24,149 nt of DNA from Ophiothrix spiculata (lineage: Eukaryota; Echinodermata; Ophiuroidea; Amphilepidida; Ophiotrichidae), in assembly GCA_000969725.1 (NCBI GenBank), contig JXSR01S034941.1. One strand, written 5' to 3'. The notes beneath the pieces were generated by a model that did no database searches, was not told the DNA's origin, and saw nothing but the letters and a program-made list of their open reading frames with translations. Of this stretch, positions 1 to 8,453 are shown piece after piece; the first letter of the stretch is position 1, and each line of letters opens with the position of its first letter. Both the position numbers and the translations under genes were made by a program.

Positions 1-80
1 GGGGGGGGGGGGAGGCTACTTAGAACAAAAGGGGTTATGGGGAAGTACCTCAAATTCGGGTTGCAAAATTAGGCATTCTT

Positions 81-191
81 ACAGGAGATGGGTAAGATCA
101 TCCTATGTTCAACAAATTTAAACAAATAAGGAAAGAAGTTCTAAAGGAAACTAGGATTGCTTACAGGAGATGGGTAAGATTATCCTGTGTT
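81..191. repeat. Short direct repeat pair, period 82 bp
   Basis: A 29-base segment beginning acaggagatgggtaagat occurs at 81-109 and again at 163-191 with two visible mismatches. The sequence between carries no coding signal. A 12-base run of G opens the window and may be a sequencing or assembly end. Confidence 0.7.
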
Positions 192-374
192 GGAAGACTT
201 ACGAAGTATTTGAATACCAAGTTTTATGAAGTATTTGATTAGAGGTTTTAAGGACATGTAGATGCGTACATAGGATACAACGTAAGCATAATTGCCTGAA
301 CCAAGTGAAAATTTGTCCAAAATATCCTTTTCTATATCTTCTGCGGTTCTTTCTTCAATATCAAGCAATGCCAT
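180..374 (-). pseudogene. Possible hAT/DUF4371-like transposase fragment
   Basis: A 64-residue open frame starts MALLDIEERTAEDIEKDIL. The pattern of hydrophobic residues followed by E-x-TAE-x-I resembles the segment of hAT-like and DUF4371 proteins that reads roughly 'E-x-TA-x-x-I'. That resemblance is from memory and is weak. No catalytic motif is visible, the frame is short, and the rest of such a protein is absent on both sides. It could equally be a chance ORF in AT-rich sequence. Confidence 0.2.
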
Positions 375-574
375 TAGGAATCATAGAGCTCTGCCTAAGA
401 TTCTGTAAGTGTGGGTTTGATCATCAACAATTATAAATAAAATAACGAGAGATATTCAATTCATATCCTCTTTGCATAGTCACCAAGCCCGGCTCATCTG
501 TGTTGAATTGAGGTTTCAAGCTCTCACTTATTGTGTCCTCACAAAACAGTTAAGTGATGTCTGATACCTCTTGA

Positions 575-823
575 CTATGTTTTTTTTTCAGTTAAATCAA
601 GCTTCGTTAGATCCTCAGTGAAATAAATGTTACAGCCCTCTAGTTTCTGTCTTTGATCAGCCAAAATTTTGCGAGTATCTTGGTATCGTAAAAAATTTAC
701 GATGAGATGTCTTGCCTGTTGGTCACGGTCGTCATGTCTCCTATCAGGGTTTATTTTCTCAACTCGATGAGCTCGTTCAATGTAAACCTCCATCTCAAAT
801 TTGTCTTTTAGTAATTTAGACAC
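575..823 (-). pseudogene. LINE (L1-like) ORF1 C-terminal fragment
   Basis: The 82-residue frame contains IERAHRVEKINPDRR, then HLIVNFLRYQDTRKIL, then a stretch ending IYFTEDLTKLDL. This order (E-R-x-HR, then a V-x-F-x-R-x-x-D strand, then I-x-x-x-EDL) is the signature of the RRM and C-terminal region of L1-type ORF1 proteins (Transposase_22 family), which bind RNA as trimers in the retrotransposition particle. The N-terminal coiled coil and the ORF2 polymerase are missing here, so this is a fragment. It ends at a stop directly after EKKT. It abuts the truncated DIRS1-like RT at about 860 on the same strand, so one inserted next to or into the other. Confidence 0.65.
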
Positions 824-859
824 ATGTCACAAGTTCAATCTGCTTCTCTCCCTTTTCTT

Positions 860-1300
860 TAAACGTGTAGGTAGGTGTCCTTCAGATCGATGGACTCCGC
901 ACACTTCCCCTTGATGGGGCATCCATATAGAAACGTTTTGGCCTGATAAAGCGGTTGAGAAGCTTTATGTTGAGAATTGGGCGCCATTTCCAGTTCTTCT
1001 TCGGTGCCAGGAAGAAGGTGGACCAAAACCCCTTTGAGAAGGGAGTTCGGGTTCAATGGGGCCCTTGGCCAAGAGCGTTGAGACCTCCTCTATCAGTAGC
1101 TGGTCTTTGGGATGAGAGCCTGATATCAGAGGAGTAGGTCTCGGGTGAGAAGACTGGGGAGGTTGACTGGTGAACTCCAGGTGATATCCGCTTGATACCA
1201 CCCCCAAAATCCAAGGGCCTGGATGGAGTGATGTCCATCTCGGAGCGAAGTGCTGTTAGCGGCCGCCCACATTCGTGGGAAACGGAGCCACAGCCTGGGG
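860..1300 (-). pseudogene. DIRS1-like retrotransposon reverse transcriptase, N-terminal part, frameshifted
   Basis: Read from 1300 downward, the minus strand gives, across shifting frames, a segment like GYHLEFTSQPPQ, then LLIEEVSTLLAKGPIEP, then a GF-x-S-x-FF-like block (scrambled by frameshift near 1040), then SIDLKDTYLHV at 859-900. This is the beginning of the RT domain of DIRS1-type (tyrosine-recombinase) retrotransposons, where the LL-x-K-x-AIE and DLKDAY-x-HV motifs are standard. At least two frameshifts separate the blocks, and the YxDD catalytic region, RNase H and tyrosine recombinase are absent. The element stops at about 860. The gag-like frame lies upstream at 1368-2100, as expected for the family. 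A Gypsy-type RT is the alternative, but the 'GY-x-LEFTS-x-PP' block favours DIRS1. Confidence 0.72.
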
Positions 1301-1367
1301 CGTGACTCTCACTGGATGAGGAGTGAGAGGTGCCTCCAATGCTGGGCAACCGCCGGCCGCCACACCC

Positions 1368-2100
1368 TCAGGAACGATGCCCCCTCCCCTTCTTCGACTT
1401 GGACTTGCCAGAGCCCTTCGCCGTTGAAGTGGAAGGTTTTTGTTTCCCGGCCTTACCCTCTTTCCCTGAGCCAGCAGGATGAGGGGTCTTAAGCTTGGAT
1501 TTGGCCTGTCTGCTTGAAGGAGCAGCACCCGATGGGGTACCATCTCTCTTCACACCCCGGGAGTGCTTCATAGATCTCGAGATCTTCGACTGCGCTGCCC
1601 GGAGCGTCTGCTCGCTCTCGATCCTCTCAGCGGACTGCAGGAGAGTATCGCAGAATGACCCGCCAAACAGGACGTCCCGCTTCTCCGGCGCCACCTTGCT
1701 GATGGAAGAGGCAACCTCCTCCGTCAACTGGGACCGAAGCGAACTGCAGACATTCTCACGCCTCAAGAAGTCCACTGGCCTAGTGAGAGCCATGAAGGCT
1801 TCCACCTGGTGGGTTACCAAAGTCCCCAATGTCCACATCAATGACAGGAGTTCTCAGAAACGAGTCGTAAAACTCCTCAGTGGTACGAAGCGAGGGGATA
1901 TAATTCTTCATCGGCATCGTGCCAAGTTTCTGAGTAACCCTGCCCGAAGCGCTCGGGTAGCCTGCGGCATGGAATAGGCCACGTACCGTGGAGGAGGGTT
2001 GAAGAGGTATGACATGACCATTGGTGTCCAGATGAACATTAGCTGACAAGATAAACTCATCATTGTGAAACCCTAATGATGTAACGCCTCTTATCATATC
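1368..2100 (-). pseudogene. DIRS1-like gag-like ORF, one frameshift
   Basis: Two minus-strand frames abut: an upstream one (about 2100 to 1790) ending in a region such as TTEEFYDSFLRTPVIDVDI, and a downstream one (1841 to 1368) with EKRDVLFGGSFCDTLLQSAE followed by a Lys/Ser/Gly-rich tail near the end (GKSKSKKGRGHRS). They overlap on the same DNA around 1780-1841 and are joined by one frameshift. Position upstream of a DIRS1-like RT, length near 230 residues when joined, and the strongly basic C-terminus fit a nucleic-acid-binding Gag. GC content is visibly higher here than in flanking DNA. The family assignment rests mainly on the neighbouring RT. Confidence 0.5.
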
Positions 2101-2130
2101 GGAAAAATCCAAAAATAAAATAACAAGAGA

Positions 2131-2739
2131 CTGTCTCTTCATTGGCATCCTAGTGACAACCCTGCAGTGGGGTAACACTTCTTGGTTAAGAATTTACTGA
2201 TGGCATGGACTGCCACCCTCTCTCATGCCACACCCCATCTGAAGAAAAAACCTCCAGTGGCTTCCTGAGTCGAGACTTGTCTCTTCACTGGCATCCTAGT
2301 GACAACCCTGCAGTGGGGTAACACTTCTTGGTTCAGAATGTACTGATGGCATGGACCGCCATCCTCTCTCATGCCACACCCCATCTGAAGAAAAAACCTC
2401 CAGTGGCTTCCTAAGTCGAGACTTGTCTCTTCACTGGCATCCTAGTGATAACCCTGCAGTGGGGTAACACTTCTTGGTTCAGAATGTACTGATGGCATGG
2501 ACCGCCATCCTCTCTCATGCCACACCCCATCTGAAGAAAAAACCTCCAGTGGCTTCCTAAGTCGAGACTTGTCTCTTCACTGGCATCCTAGTGATAACCC
2601 TGCAGTGGGGTAACACTTCTTGGTTCAGAATGTACTGATGGCATGGACCGCCATCCTCTCTCATGCCACACACCATCTGAAGAAAAAACCTCCAGTGGCT
2701 TCCTAAGTCGAGACTTGTCTCTTCACTGGCATCTTAGTG
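2131..2739. repeat. 146-bp tandem repeat, about 4.1 copies
   Basis: The landmark ctcttcaytggcatcctagt begins at 2135, 2281, 2427 and 2573, with a partial fifth at 2719, so the period is exactly 146. Units are nearly identical; copy 1 differs at several sites and copies 3-4 carry gtgataacc in place of gtgacaacc. The array begins immediately upstream of the DIRS-like gag frame and stops abruptly at about 2739. No reading frame is conserved (146 is not a multiple of three). It may derive from the element's 5' terminal region. Confidence 0.95.
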
Positions 2740-2744
2740 CATAC

Positions 2745-3130
2745 AACTTGAAGTTTTAACATTGGACTTGAGGTATTGCGGGGTTTCTGTAACTTTGTGC
2801 AGGATGGACAACCATCATTCATTGATGTAAGTGTCCAGGTCAAACAATTGTCTGTCAATTCTATTCGTTTAGCTACATGACTTAAAAGTAAGAAAGGTAC
2901 ATTGTTTTGCTTGATTCGCCTCTCAATTGCTTGCTGTATACTTCTAGCAAATGCCATGTGTACCCTTCAGTGGATAAATGCAAGCCAAGTCACCAATTGT
3001 TGGATTCGATATGGAAGGCGATGTTCGACCTCGTCACCTATGTCAATAAAATCAACATTCTCTTTATAGCGACTATGCAGTGTCCAACCATTACACAACC
3101 ATTTGAAGCGCATTGTTCCAATAGCAACAA
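2745..3130 (-). pseudogene. Unrecognised ORF with one in-frame stop
   Basis: From about 3130 down, one minus-strand frame stays open for some 50 residues (including FKWLCNGWTLHSRYKENVDF and IGDEVEHRLPYRIQQLVTWL), meets a TGA, and then continues for about 70 residues (including MAFARSIQQAIERRI and GCPSCTKLQKPRNT) until it runs into the 146-bp array. Amino-acid composition looks protein-like, with aromatic and charged residues well mixed, and a CPSC pair that could be part of a metal site. I do not recognise the family. Abrupt truncation at the array suggests a transposon-derived coding remnant. Confidence 0.35.
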
Positions 3131-3164
3131 AACAGTTTCAATTACCCCGTCGATATTGATCTAA

Positions 3165-3771
3165 TTATAATGACTGTTAGCCATGTGATTGGTTACACCT
3201 CTGCCGCGCCCCTATTATGATGTCATCATTACCGTACTGTAAATGTGCAATGCAAACCCATAGAAAAAACAATGATACATTTATTTTTACAAGATTAGGA
3301 AAACTTTCAGTCAATGCTTTATAAACTTAGTCAAATAATCATTTTGAGACGATGAAAAATATTATAAGCAGAAAAAATGTAAATTAACGTGATCGAATAT
3401 GCTGAAAAATAATGATTTTTAGAGGCGTTTGACTGGCGTTTTACACCATGCCCAAAATATCACAGATGTCTAGTAAAAAATGTACGACAATCCACTTTAA
3501 TTTGCCTTTTCTAGTCTTTTAATTCGGGATTTGATCTGCTTATAAGATGGGTAATAGTCTGTAGATAACATTAATAACCAGCTAAATAGGTTGAAAACAA
3601 TGGTTTTTCTAATTCAAGCTGTAAAAGTCCTGTATACAACATAATTGTTGGTCATTTTTTTATGGGTTCTACCGTTGAGTGTTCAAGTATACATGTTGAG
3701 TACATGTGCTCTGATGTGTTGGTGCTATATAATTGGCGTGACCTCGCCTATCTATAAACTGTTGAATAAGA
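3165..3771. other. AT-rich stretch with no supported gene
   Basis: I see no long frame, repeat array or paired inverted repeat in this interval on either strand. It is probably decayed sequence beyond the helicase end of the Helitron remnant, which stops being recognisable at about 3772. Confidence 0.5.
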
Positions 3772-3869
3772 TCAATAGATATATTGGGATTTCAAATCGT
3801 CGTGATTAGGGAGAAGTGCCACAGCTATACCACTGGTAGCTGTTGCAAGGACAATTTGTCCATTGGGCA
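3772..3869 (-). pseudogene. Helitron helicase, segment after Walker A (motif Ia)
   Basis: The minus strand reads NGQIVLATATSGIAVALL, matching the Helitron/PIF1 helicase block normally written 'GKIALAVASSGIAATLL' that follows Walker A by about 15 residues. The frame then continues through about a dozen unrelated residues to a TGA at 3772-3774, without the expected 'TAHS-x-F' that normally comes next, so the helicase is truncated here. It is separated from its Walker A by the inverted-repeat insertion at 3871-4250. Confidence 0.75.
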
Positions 3870-3870
3870 G

Positions 3871-4250
3871 AGTAAAAAAATAAATATGTTTCTCGTCCCT
3901 TCCCGCATCCTTTTTTAAGGATTTTGAAAAATAATTTTTATTTTTTGTATTTCATGCATAACTTATTTATAAAAAGTGTTTGAAAAGTTTAAGTCTGTGT
4001 AATAGATTTACTTCAGTTCAATAAGCATTTTAAAGCATATTTTGTTTTGATCAACCCTCCAGTATGTTCAAAACTCAACAATAAAAAAGGCCTCCTCCTT
4101 TTCCAATAACATATCTGGTATCGATACAATGGGTGCAAATGGGCCATTAATGGGCGATTTTGCATTGCCATTGAAATAAAAAGTATAAAGTACCTCTTCC
4201 TCCTTTTTTTTTTCAGAAACCTGGACGAGAAACATGTTTTATTTTTTACT
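3871..4250. mobile_element. 380-bp inverted-repeat element inserted in the helicase frame
   Basis: The ends are inverted repeats of about 28 bases: 3871-3899 (agtaaaaaaataaatatg, then tttctcgtcc) and the complement at 4222-4250 (ggacgagaaacatg to tttttact), with one indel and few mismatches. The element lies exactly between helicase residues ending LLAKVQCKAK and those beginning NGQIVLA, which are adjacent in intact Helitrons. The flanks ttgggc and ttggcc could be a decayed 6-8 bp target duplication, but this is not clear. It has no coding capacity, so it is a MITE-like non-autonomous DNA transposon of unassigned superfamily. Confidence 0.75.
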
Positions 4251-4370
4251 TGGCCTTACACTGAACTTTAGCTAGCAGAGTTGTTAGGAGAAACGTCTTT
4301 CTTGTGCCTCCTGGAGCATCAAAACCAATCAATAGAAGTCCTTGTTTCTTTTAAACAGATGACATTGCCG
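4251..4370 (-). pseudogene. Helitron helicase Walker A with a Gly to Arg change
   Basis: In the same frame as the last tandem unit, and after one TAA at 4351-4353, the minus strand reads GFDAPGGTRKTFLL followed by TTLLAKVQ. The family motif is D-x-P-GGTGKT-F-L. Here the residue before the Lys is encoded by AGA (complement of 4300-4302), so the P-loop is GGTRKT. Walker A binds ATP phosphates in the SF1 helicase domain, and this substitution together with the upstream stop implies loss of function. The neighbouring insertion supplies a stop codon right after CKAK. Confidence 0.85.
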
Positions 4371-5740
4371 ACTCAAAGACATTGCGCTGTTCATGGTTTA
4401 GTTGTGACTTGTTTTCTTCCAGGCTATTTTTCAAGCTTTGTATATCGTATTCAGTCTCCTCTCGTACGTCTCTTGCAACAGCTGGGTCATCGTTGGGCAT
4501 TGCCAACTCAAAGACATTGCGCTGTTCATGGTTTAGTTTTGACTTGTTTTCTTCCAGGCTATTTTTCAAGCTTTGTATATCGTATTCAGTCTCCTCTTGT
4601 ACGTCTCTTGCAACAGCTGGGTCAGTGACGTTGGGCATTGCCAACTCAAAGACATTGCGCTGTTCATGGTTTAGTTGTGACTTGTTTTCTTTCAGACTAT
4701 TTTTCAAGCTTTGTATATCGTATTCAGTCTCCTCTCGTACATCCCTTGCAACAGCTGGGTCAGTGACGTTGGGCATTGCCGACTCAAAGACATTGCGCTG
4801 TTCATGGTTTAGTTGTGACTTGTTTTCTTCCAGGCTATTTTTCAAGCTTTGTATATGTATTCAGTCTCCTCTCCTACATCTCTTGCAACAGCTGGGTCGG
4901 TGATGTTGGGCATTGCCGACTCAAAGACATTGGGCTGTTCATGGTTTAGTTGTGACTTGTTTTCTTCCAGGCTATTTTTCAAGGTTTGTATATGTATTCA
5001 GTCTCCTCTCGTACGTCTCTTGCAACAGCTGGGTCGGTGATGTTGGGCATTGCCAACTCAAAGACATTGCGCTGTCCATGGTTTAGTTTTGACTTGTTTT
5101 CTTCTAGGCTATTTTTCAAGCTTTGTATATCGTATTCAGTCTCCTCTCCTACATCTCTTGCAACAGCTGGGTCAGTGACGTTGGGCATTGCCGACTCAAA
5201 GACATTGCGCTGTTCATGGTGTAGTTTTGACTTGTTTTCTTCCAGGCTATTTTTCAAGCTTTGTATATCGTATTCAGTCTCCTCTCCTACATCTCTTGCA
5301 ACAGCTGGGTCAGTGAGGTTGGGCATTGCTAACTCAAAGACATTGGGCTGATCATGGTTTAGTTTTGACTTGTTTTCTTCCAGGCTATTTTTCAAGCTTT
5401 GTATATCGTATTCAGTCTTCTCTCGTACATCTCTTGCAAAAGCTGGGTCGATCAGTGATGTTGGGCATTGCCTACTTAAAGACATTGCACTGTTCATGGT
5501 TTAGTTTTGACATGTTTTCTTCCAGGCTATTTTTCAAGCTTAGTATATTGTATTCAGTCTCCTCTCCTACATCTCTTGCAACAGCTGGATCAGTGATGTT
5601 GGGCATTGCCAACTCAAAGACATTGCGCTGTTCATGGTTTAGTTTTGACTTGTTTTCTTCCAGGCTATTTTCAAGCTTTGTATATCGTATTCAGTCTCCT
5701 CTCGTATATCTCTTGCAGTAGCTGGGTCAGTGACGTTGGG
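4357..5740 (-). repeat. 138-bp tandem array, 10 copies, coding a 46-aa Helitron helicase segment
   Basis: A fixed landmark (attgcgctgttcatgg and variants) begins at 4381, 4516, 4654, 4792, 4929, 5066, 5204, 5342, 5484 and 5622, giving spacings of 135, 138, 138, 137, 137, 138, 138, 142 and 138. On the minus strand each unit encodes about 46 residues: MPNVTDPAVARDV, then EETEYDIQSLKNSLEENKS, then LNHEQRNVFESA. The last block is the motif-Q-like 'LN-x-EQ-x-x-VF' that opens the PIF1-like helicase domain of Helitrons, and the array is followed by Walker A in the same frame. Four units are in one frame (4845-4351) and four in another (5497-4979). Frame breaks are one-base losses near 4855 and 4990, a 4-base gain near 5450, and one base lost near 5667. 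The unit has helical, heptad-like leucine spacing. Confidence 0.95.
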
Positions 5741-5854
5741 TTGTGGACGGTTGAAGTTAGTGAGCGAAAACTGTGATCTCTGAAGATTATCTAGCAGCAT
5801 GTATTAGATTTGGCCCCCAATTACATGCCATCTTTGCCACTCTTCTCATGTTTA

Positions 5855-6665
5855 TCAGCACTTCAAGGTCTTGTAAGCAGCTTGATCGGTAGGCTGTTCT
5901 TCTGGTTCTACAATACACGAGTCTCAGAAACTTGTTGCTCCTGGCAGATGGTACAATAGTATACGCAGATAGTAAAGCTCTGACTGCCTAACATTCAAGT
6001 TAATGACAGGAATTCAGCCAATCATGTCGCTACATGCATCTGTGACATTATCAGTATTGTATTTCTTGGTCAGATTGGCACGTCTCTTGACCCATCTCTT
6101 TTTATCCCAGCGGTAGTACATGTCAGTGTACATGATGTGTGTGGCCTCAGGGTGCTCCTTAGCTTGAAATATGTAGTAAGCTTAATGGTTGGTTGACCAT
6201 CCATTGCGATGTTGCAAGTTTTGTCGGCTTCAAATAGAACTGTCTGCTGATCTTCCAGATGGATTGGAAGTTTAGCTACTGGAGGGTATTTATATTGCAT
6301 TTTAAACTCCAGTAGCCATCAGCATGCCTCGGAAGCGCCAATATATCATGCATTGATGAACCTCTCAATCTCATCATTGGTTATGTCTTTCTCTTGTCCA
6401 TCAGCCAGATGCACCTTGATCCTGTTGCTGCCCTTTGTGATGTATTTATACAAATATAACATATTCATGTGGGCATTGTACTTTGGGCCTAAGAATGGGT
6501 TGTATGGAACCACCTCTGGTTGTCCACAGAGAAGTTCTGTCCCTTGATGTTTTTGTGAACTATTTCGTCGGTATGTAGGATATGTATTTTCAGTAACATC
6601 TCTTTGATTGGCAAACATCTTTGGGAAAGCTTTCTGGTATATGTCCCAACATTGATGTTGGCATT
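5855..6665 (-). pseudogene. Helitron Rep-type N domain (Helitron_like_N), copy A
   Basis: Blocks in order from 6665: YQKAFPKMFANQRDVTENTY, VVPYNPFLGPKYNAHMN, YLYKYITKG (the Y-x-x-K-Y dyad that serves as the rolling-circle tyrosines), DEIERFINA, a stop, YIGASEAC, a stop, LLEFKMQYKYPPVAKLPIHL, a frameshift near 6165, a block with YYRWDKKRW, a stop, SELYYLRILLYHLPGATSF, a stop, and a short tail to 5855. This matches the standard domain from 'YP-x-YRR' to 'LRLLL-x-x-x-x-GATSF'. One stop is TGA where CGA (Arg) is expected, consistent with CpG decay; another replaces the usual Trp. The region before YQKAF, including the HUH motif, is missing. Confidence 0.88.
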
Positions 6666-6686
6666 CTCATAAACTAAGTATCAGTG

Positions 6687-6812
6687 GCACTATGTGGCAT
6701 GTGGCTGTGCCCTTTATTCTTTTTCGGCTTTTTCTTCTGATCTTCAGGCAATCCTTCATTCAACATTATTGTCATCTTGTCCACCTCATAGTCTTCCACA
6801 CAGAAATGTCTG
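6687..6812 (-). pseudogene. THAP domain, second half, with basic tail
   Basis: The minus strand reads RHFCVEDYEVDKMTIML, followed by a Lys-rich stretch and a stop after HSATDT. The HF-x-x-x-D block corresponds to the C-x-x-HF that closes a THAP zinc finger. A good splice acceptor (tatgctgcag, minus strand) sits immediately before CATTTC, so the Cys of C-x-x-H would come from an upstream exon. THAP domains bind DNA in P-element-like and other transposases and in their domesticated derivatives. This fragment lies directly beside the Helitron N domain. Confidence 0.45.
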
Positions 6813-6859
6813 CAGCATATGTATAAATTATCAAATTCAAAGGTAACATAATTTAACAT

Positions 6860-7040
6860 AACATAATTTAACATAATTTATTTATTTCCACATACATGTA
6901 AATACAGTGAGTACACAATTGCATATTTACTAAGTATAAACATTGTGGATAACATAATTTAACATAATTTATTTATTTCCACATACATGTAAATACAGTG
7001 AGTACACAATTGCATATTTACTAAGTATAAACATTGTGGA
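6860..7040. repeat. 91-bp tandem duplication
   Basis: Bases 6860-6949 and 6951-7040 are identical over 90 positions (starting aacataatttaacataattt and ending acattgtgga). It lies between the two THAP-domain halves and looks recent. Confidence 0.95.
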
Positions 7041-7269
7041 GGAGAACAAGAAAATAAGCCAAAGGCCTGTCAAGTCCTTGTCTCCAGTTTAAATAGTAGA
7101 TTAAAAATAAATTGAAAGGCAAAGAAAAATTAAGCTTACCCTCCTCCCAGACCACAATTCGATAGCCAAAGAGTAGACGGGAGTAAGGCATGAAACAGAA
7201 TGGTTAATGAAGAAAAATGCACATATAAATATGAGAAAAGAAGCTCTTATGAAAAAAAAGGTTTTGATG

Positions 7270-7427
7270 TTAGTTCCATAATCTATCCTGCAGGCTATTA
7301 ACCACTTTCTTGCCCGATCGATATCAGTTTTATATGGAAATCTGTGGCTAGTTATACCTCCTTTAATAATGATTTCACAATCTTTTGCTAAGCATTTTGC
7401 TATGCAGATTTTATGTATGCATAGCAA
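7270..7427 (-). pseudogene. THAP domain, first half
   Basis: The minus-strand frame has CIAKCLAKDCEI, then GGITSHRFPYKTDIDRARKW, then LIACRIDYGTN. The arrangement C-x2-4-C, HRFP, and a Lys-Trp-Leu about ten residues later is diagnostic of the THAP C2CH zinc finger. The closing C-x-x-HF is not in this frame, but a matching half lies at 6687-6812 beyond the 91-bp duplication. The frame then runs into low-quality hydrophobic sequence. Whether the two halves belong to one gene with an intron or are unrelated is not resolved, since no convincing donor is seen after DYGTN. Confidence 0.5.
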
Positions 7428-7588
7428 ATGTACAAATCCATTAGAATGTCTGCCTTCAGGGATGGGGATGGGGGATTGGGATGATTATTGACATTTTTAC
7501 TGCATTCTAGACAAGTTCAACAAACTGATATCATTGTCTACTAAGTTTAATAACAGATACCATAACACTTTTAAGTTAATTAATTTAC

Positions 7589-8092
7589 CTCAGCAACGCA
7601 ATCTGTAAATACAGCTGCATATTTATCGTTGATGTATGTATGAGCCAGTTTAACACCATGTTTCTTCTCGAGTTCAACCATGGCTGGGTAGAAATCAAAC
7701 CGTATTTCTCTTTTGGCAAGCAATTAAGCAATGTTTATTAGTTTCTCCACTTACTCAAGCTCATCATCTGCCGCTGTCTTCTTGATGCTCTTTCCAAGAG
7801 GCGTTTCATAAATCTCTTGCAGTGGCATCGGTTTCTTTTCTAGATCTTTAGCTGTCACATGCATTTTTGAAACTGCATATTTTTAGATATTGTCTTTCTT
7901 AATTGCTGTTGCTACTGTTATAAAAACTCTGCTGGAATTTCTCCATTTTAGTTTGTTTTCATGTTTTTTGCATAACCTTGGGCTTATCCCCACTGTAAAT
8001 GACACATGATTGGATATTTGATCAAGCATAGGTTTGGGAGGCAGTAATAGAACTGGTGTCACGCACCCATTGGCTATGTGGGATGATGGCAA
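7589..8092 (-). pseudogene. Unrecognised coding remnant with three in-frame stops
   Basis: One minus-strand frame runs from about 8092 to 7589, broken only by three stops: ...VFITVATAIKKDNI, stop, KYAVSKMHVTAKDLEKK and PLQEIYETPLGKSIKK, stop, a short piece, stop, REIRFDFYPAMVELEKKHG, then AHTYINDKYAAVFTDCVAE. It ends at a GAG followed by GTAAAT, a plausible splice donor. The middle stop lies within a GTAAGT context, so a short intron is also possible. The composition is clearly protein-like and lysine-rich. I do not recognise the family. It sits upstream of the THAP halves on the same strand, so it could be part of the same transposon-derived gene. Confidence 0.4.
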
Positions 8093-8227
8093 CCAAAGAA
8101 AACCCCTCTTTCCTGCACAGACATACTTTTCCAGGCTGAGGTGGATGGTGGCAACATTCCGTTGAGAATTCCTGTTTGATAGCAGTGAACAATGTTGATA
8201 TGTGATATTATGACAAATGGTACATTA

Positions 8228-8450
8228 GGGGCGCACCATTATATTTCCAAGAAGGGAGCAGGAAGTTGGGTTCGGGGTGGATTTTTTTTTCGCGTCCCGT
8301 TCGGGGCGATTTTTTTCCCTTGGAAATTACTGTTTTTACCACCTATTCCATGTTCAGGGGTGATTTTTTTTTCTTCAGCCTATGGAGGGGGAATTTTTTT
8401 TTTCTAAAAACTTCCTGCTCCCCCCCCCTAGAAATCTAATGGTGTGCCCC
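8228..8450. mobile_element. 223-bp MITE with TTA target-site duplication
   Basis: The element begins GGGGCGCACCATTATATTTC and ends with the complement of GGGGCACACCATTAGATTTC. The inverted match continues into an agcaggaagtt block on each side. It is flanked by TTA at 8225-8227 and 8451-8453. TTA duplication and G-rich termini fit PIF/Harbinger-type MITEs. The interior is rich in poly-T and poly-C and has no coding signal. Confidence 0.85.
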
Positions 8451-8453
8451 TTA

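Larger units (their letters stand above)
3772..6665 (-). mobile_element. Helitron remnant (copy A), Rep to helicase order preserved
   Basis: Minus-strand coding blocks appear in canonical Helitron order: Rep-type N domain (6665-5855), linker, start of the PIF1-like helicase (repeat array 5740-4357), Walker A (4370-4251), and the next helicase motif (3869-3772). Helitrons are rolling-circle transposons encoding a single Rep-helicase protein. This copy is dead: several in-frame stops, a frameshift near 6165, a mutated Walker A, and a 380-bp insertion. The HUH histidine motif and the later helicase motifs are not visible. A 3' CTRR hairpin terminus was not identified, so outer boundaries are only those of recognisable coding sequence. 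Confidence 0.85.

Noticed and set aside
1250..1977. + strand frames of 80-160 codons
   Set aside because: They lie antisense to the DIRS-like gag and RT frames in GC-rich DNA, where stop codons are rare.
2131..2739. CRISPR array
   Set aside because: Units are 146 bp and repeated end to end with no unique spacers; the same applies to the 104-, 138- and 180-bp arrays, and the genome is animal.
3872..4250. A genuine intron in the Helitron helicase
   Set aside because: The interval has paired inverted termini instead of convincing GT/AG boundaries in frame, so an insertion is more likely.
4281..5721. Long + strand open frames across the 138-bp array
   Set aside because: They are antisense to the Helitron helicase frame, which continues into Walker A; the repeat simply lacks stops on the + strand.
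8192..8407. 71-codon + strand ORF
   Set aside because: It is translated MITE sequence, dominated by poly-T phenylalanine runs.
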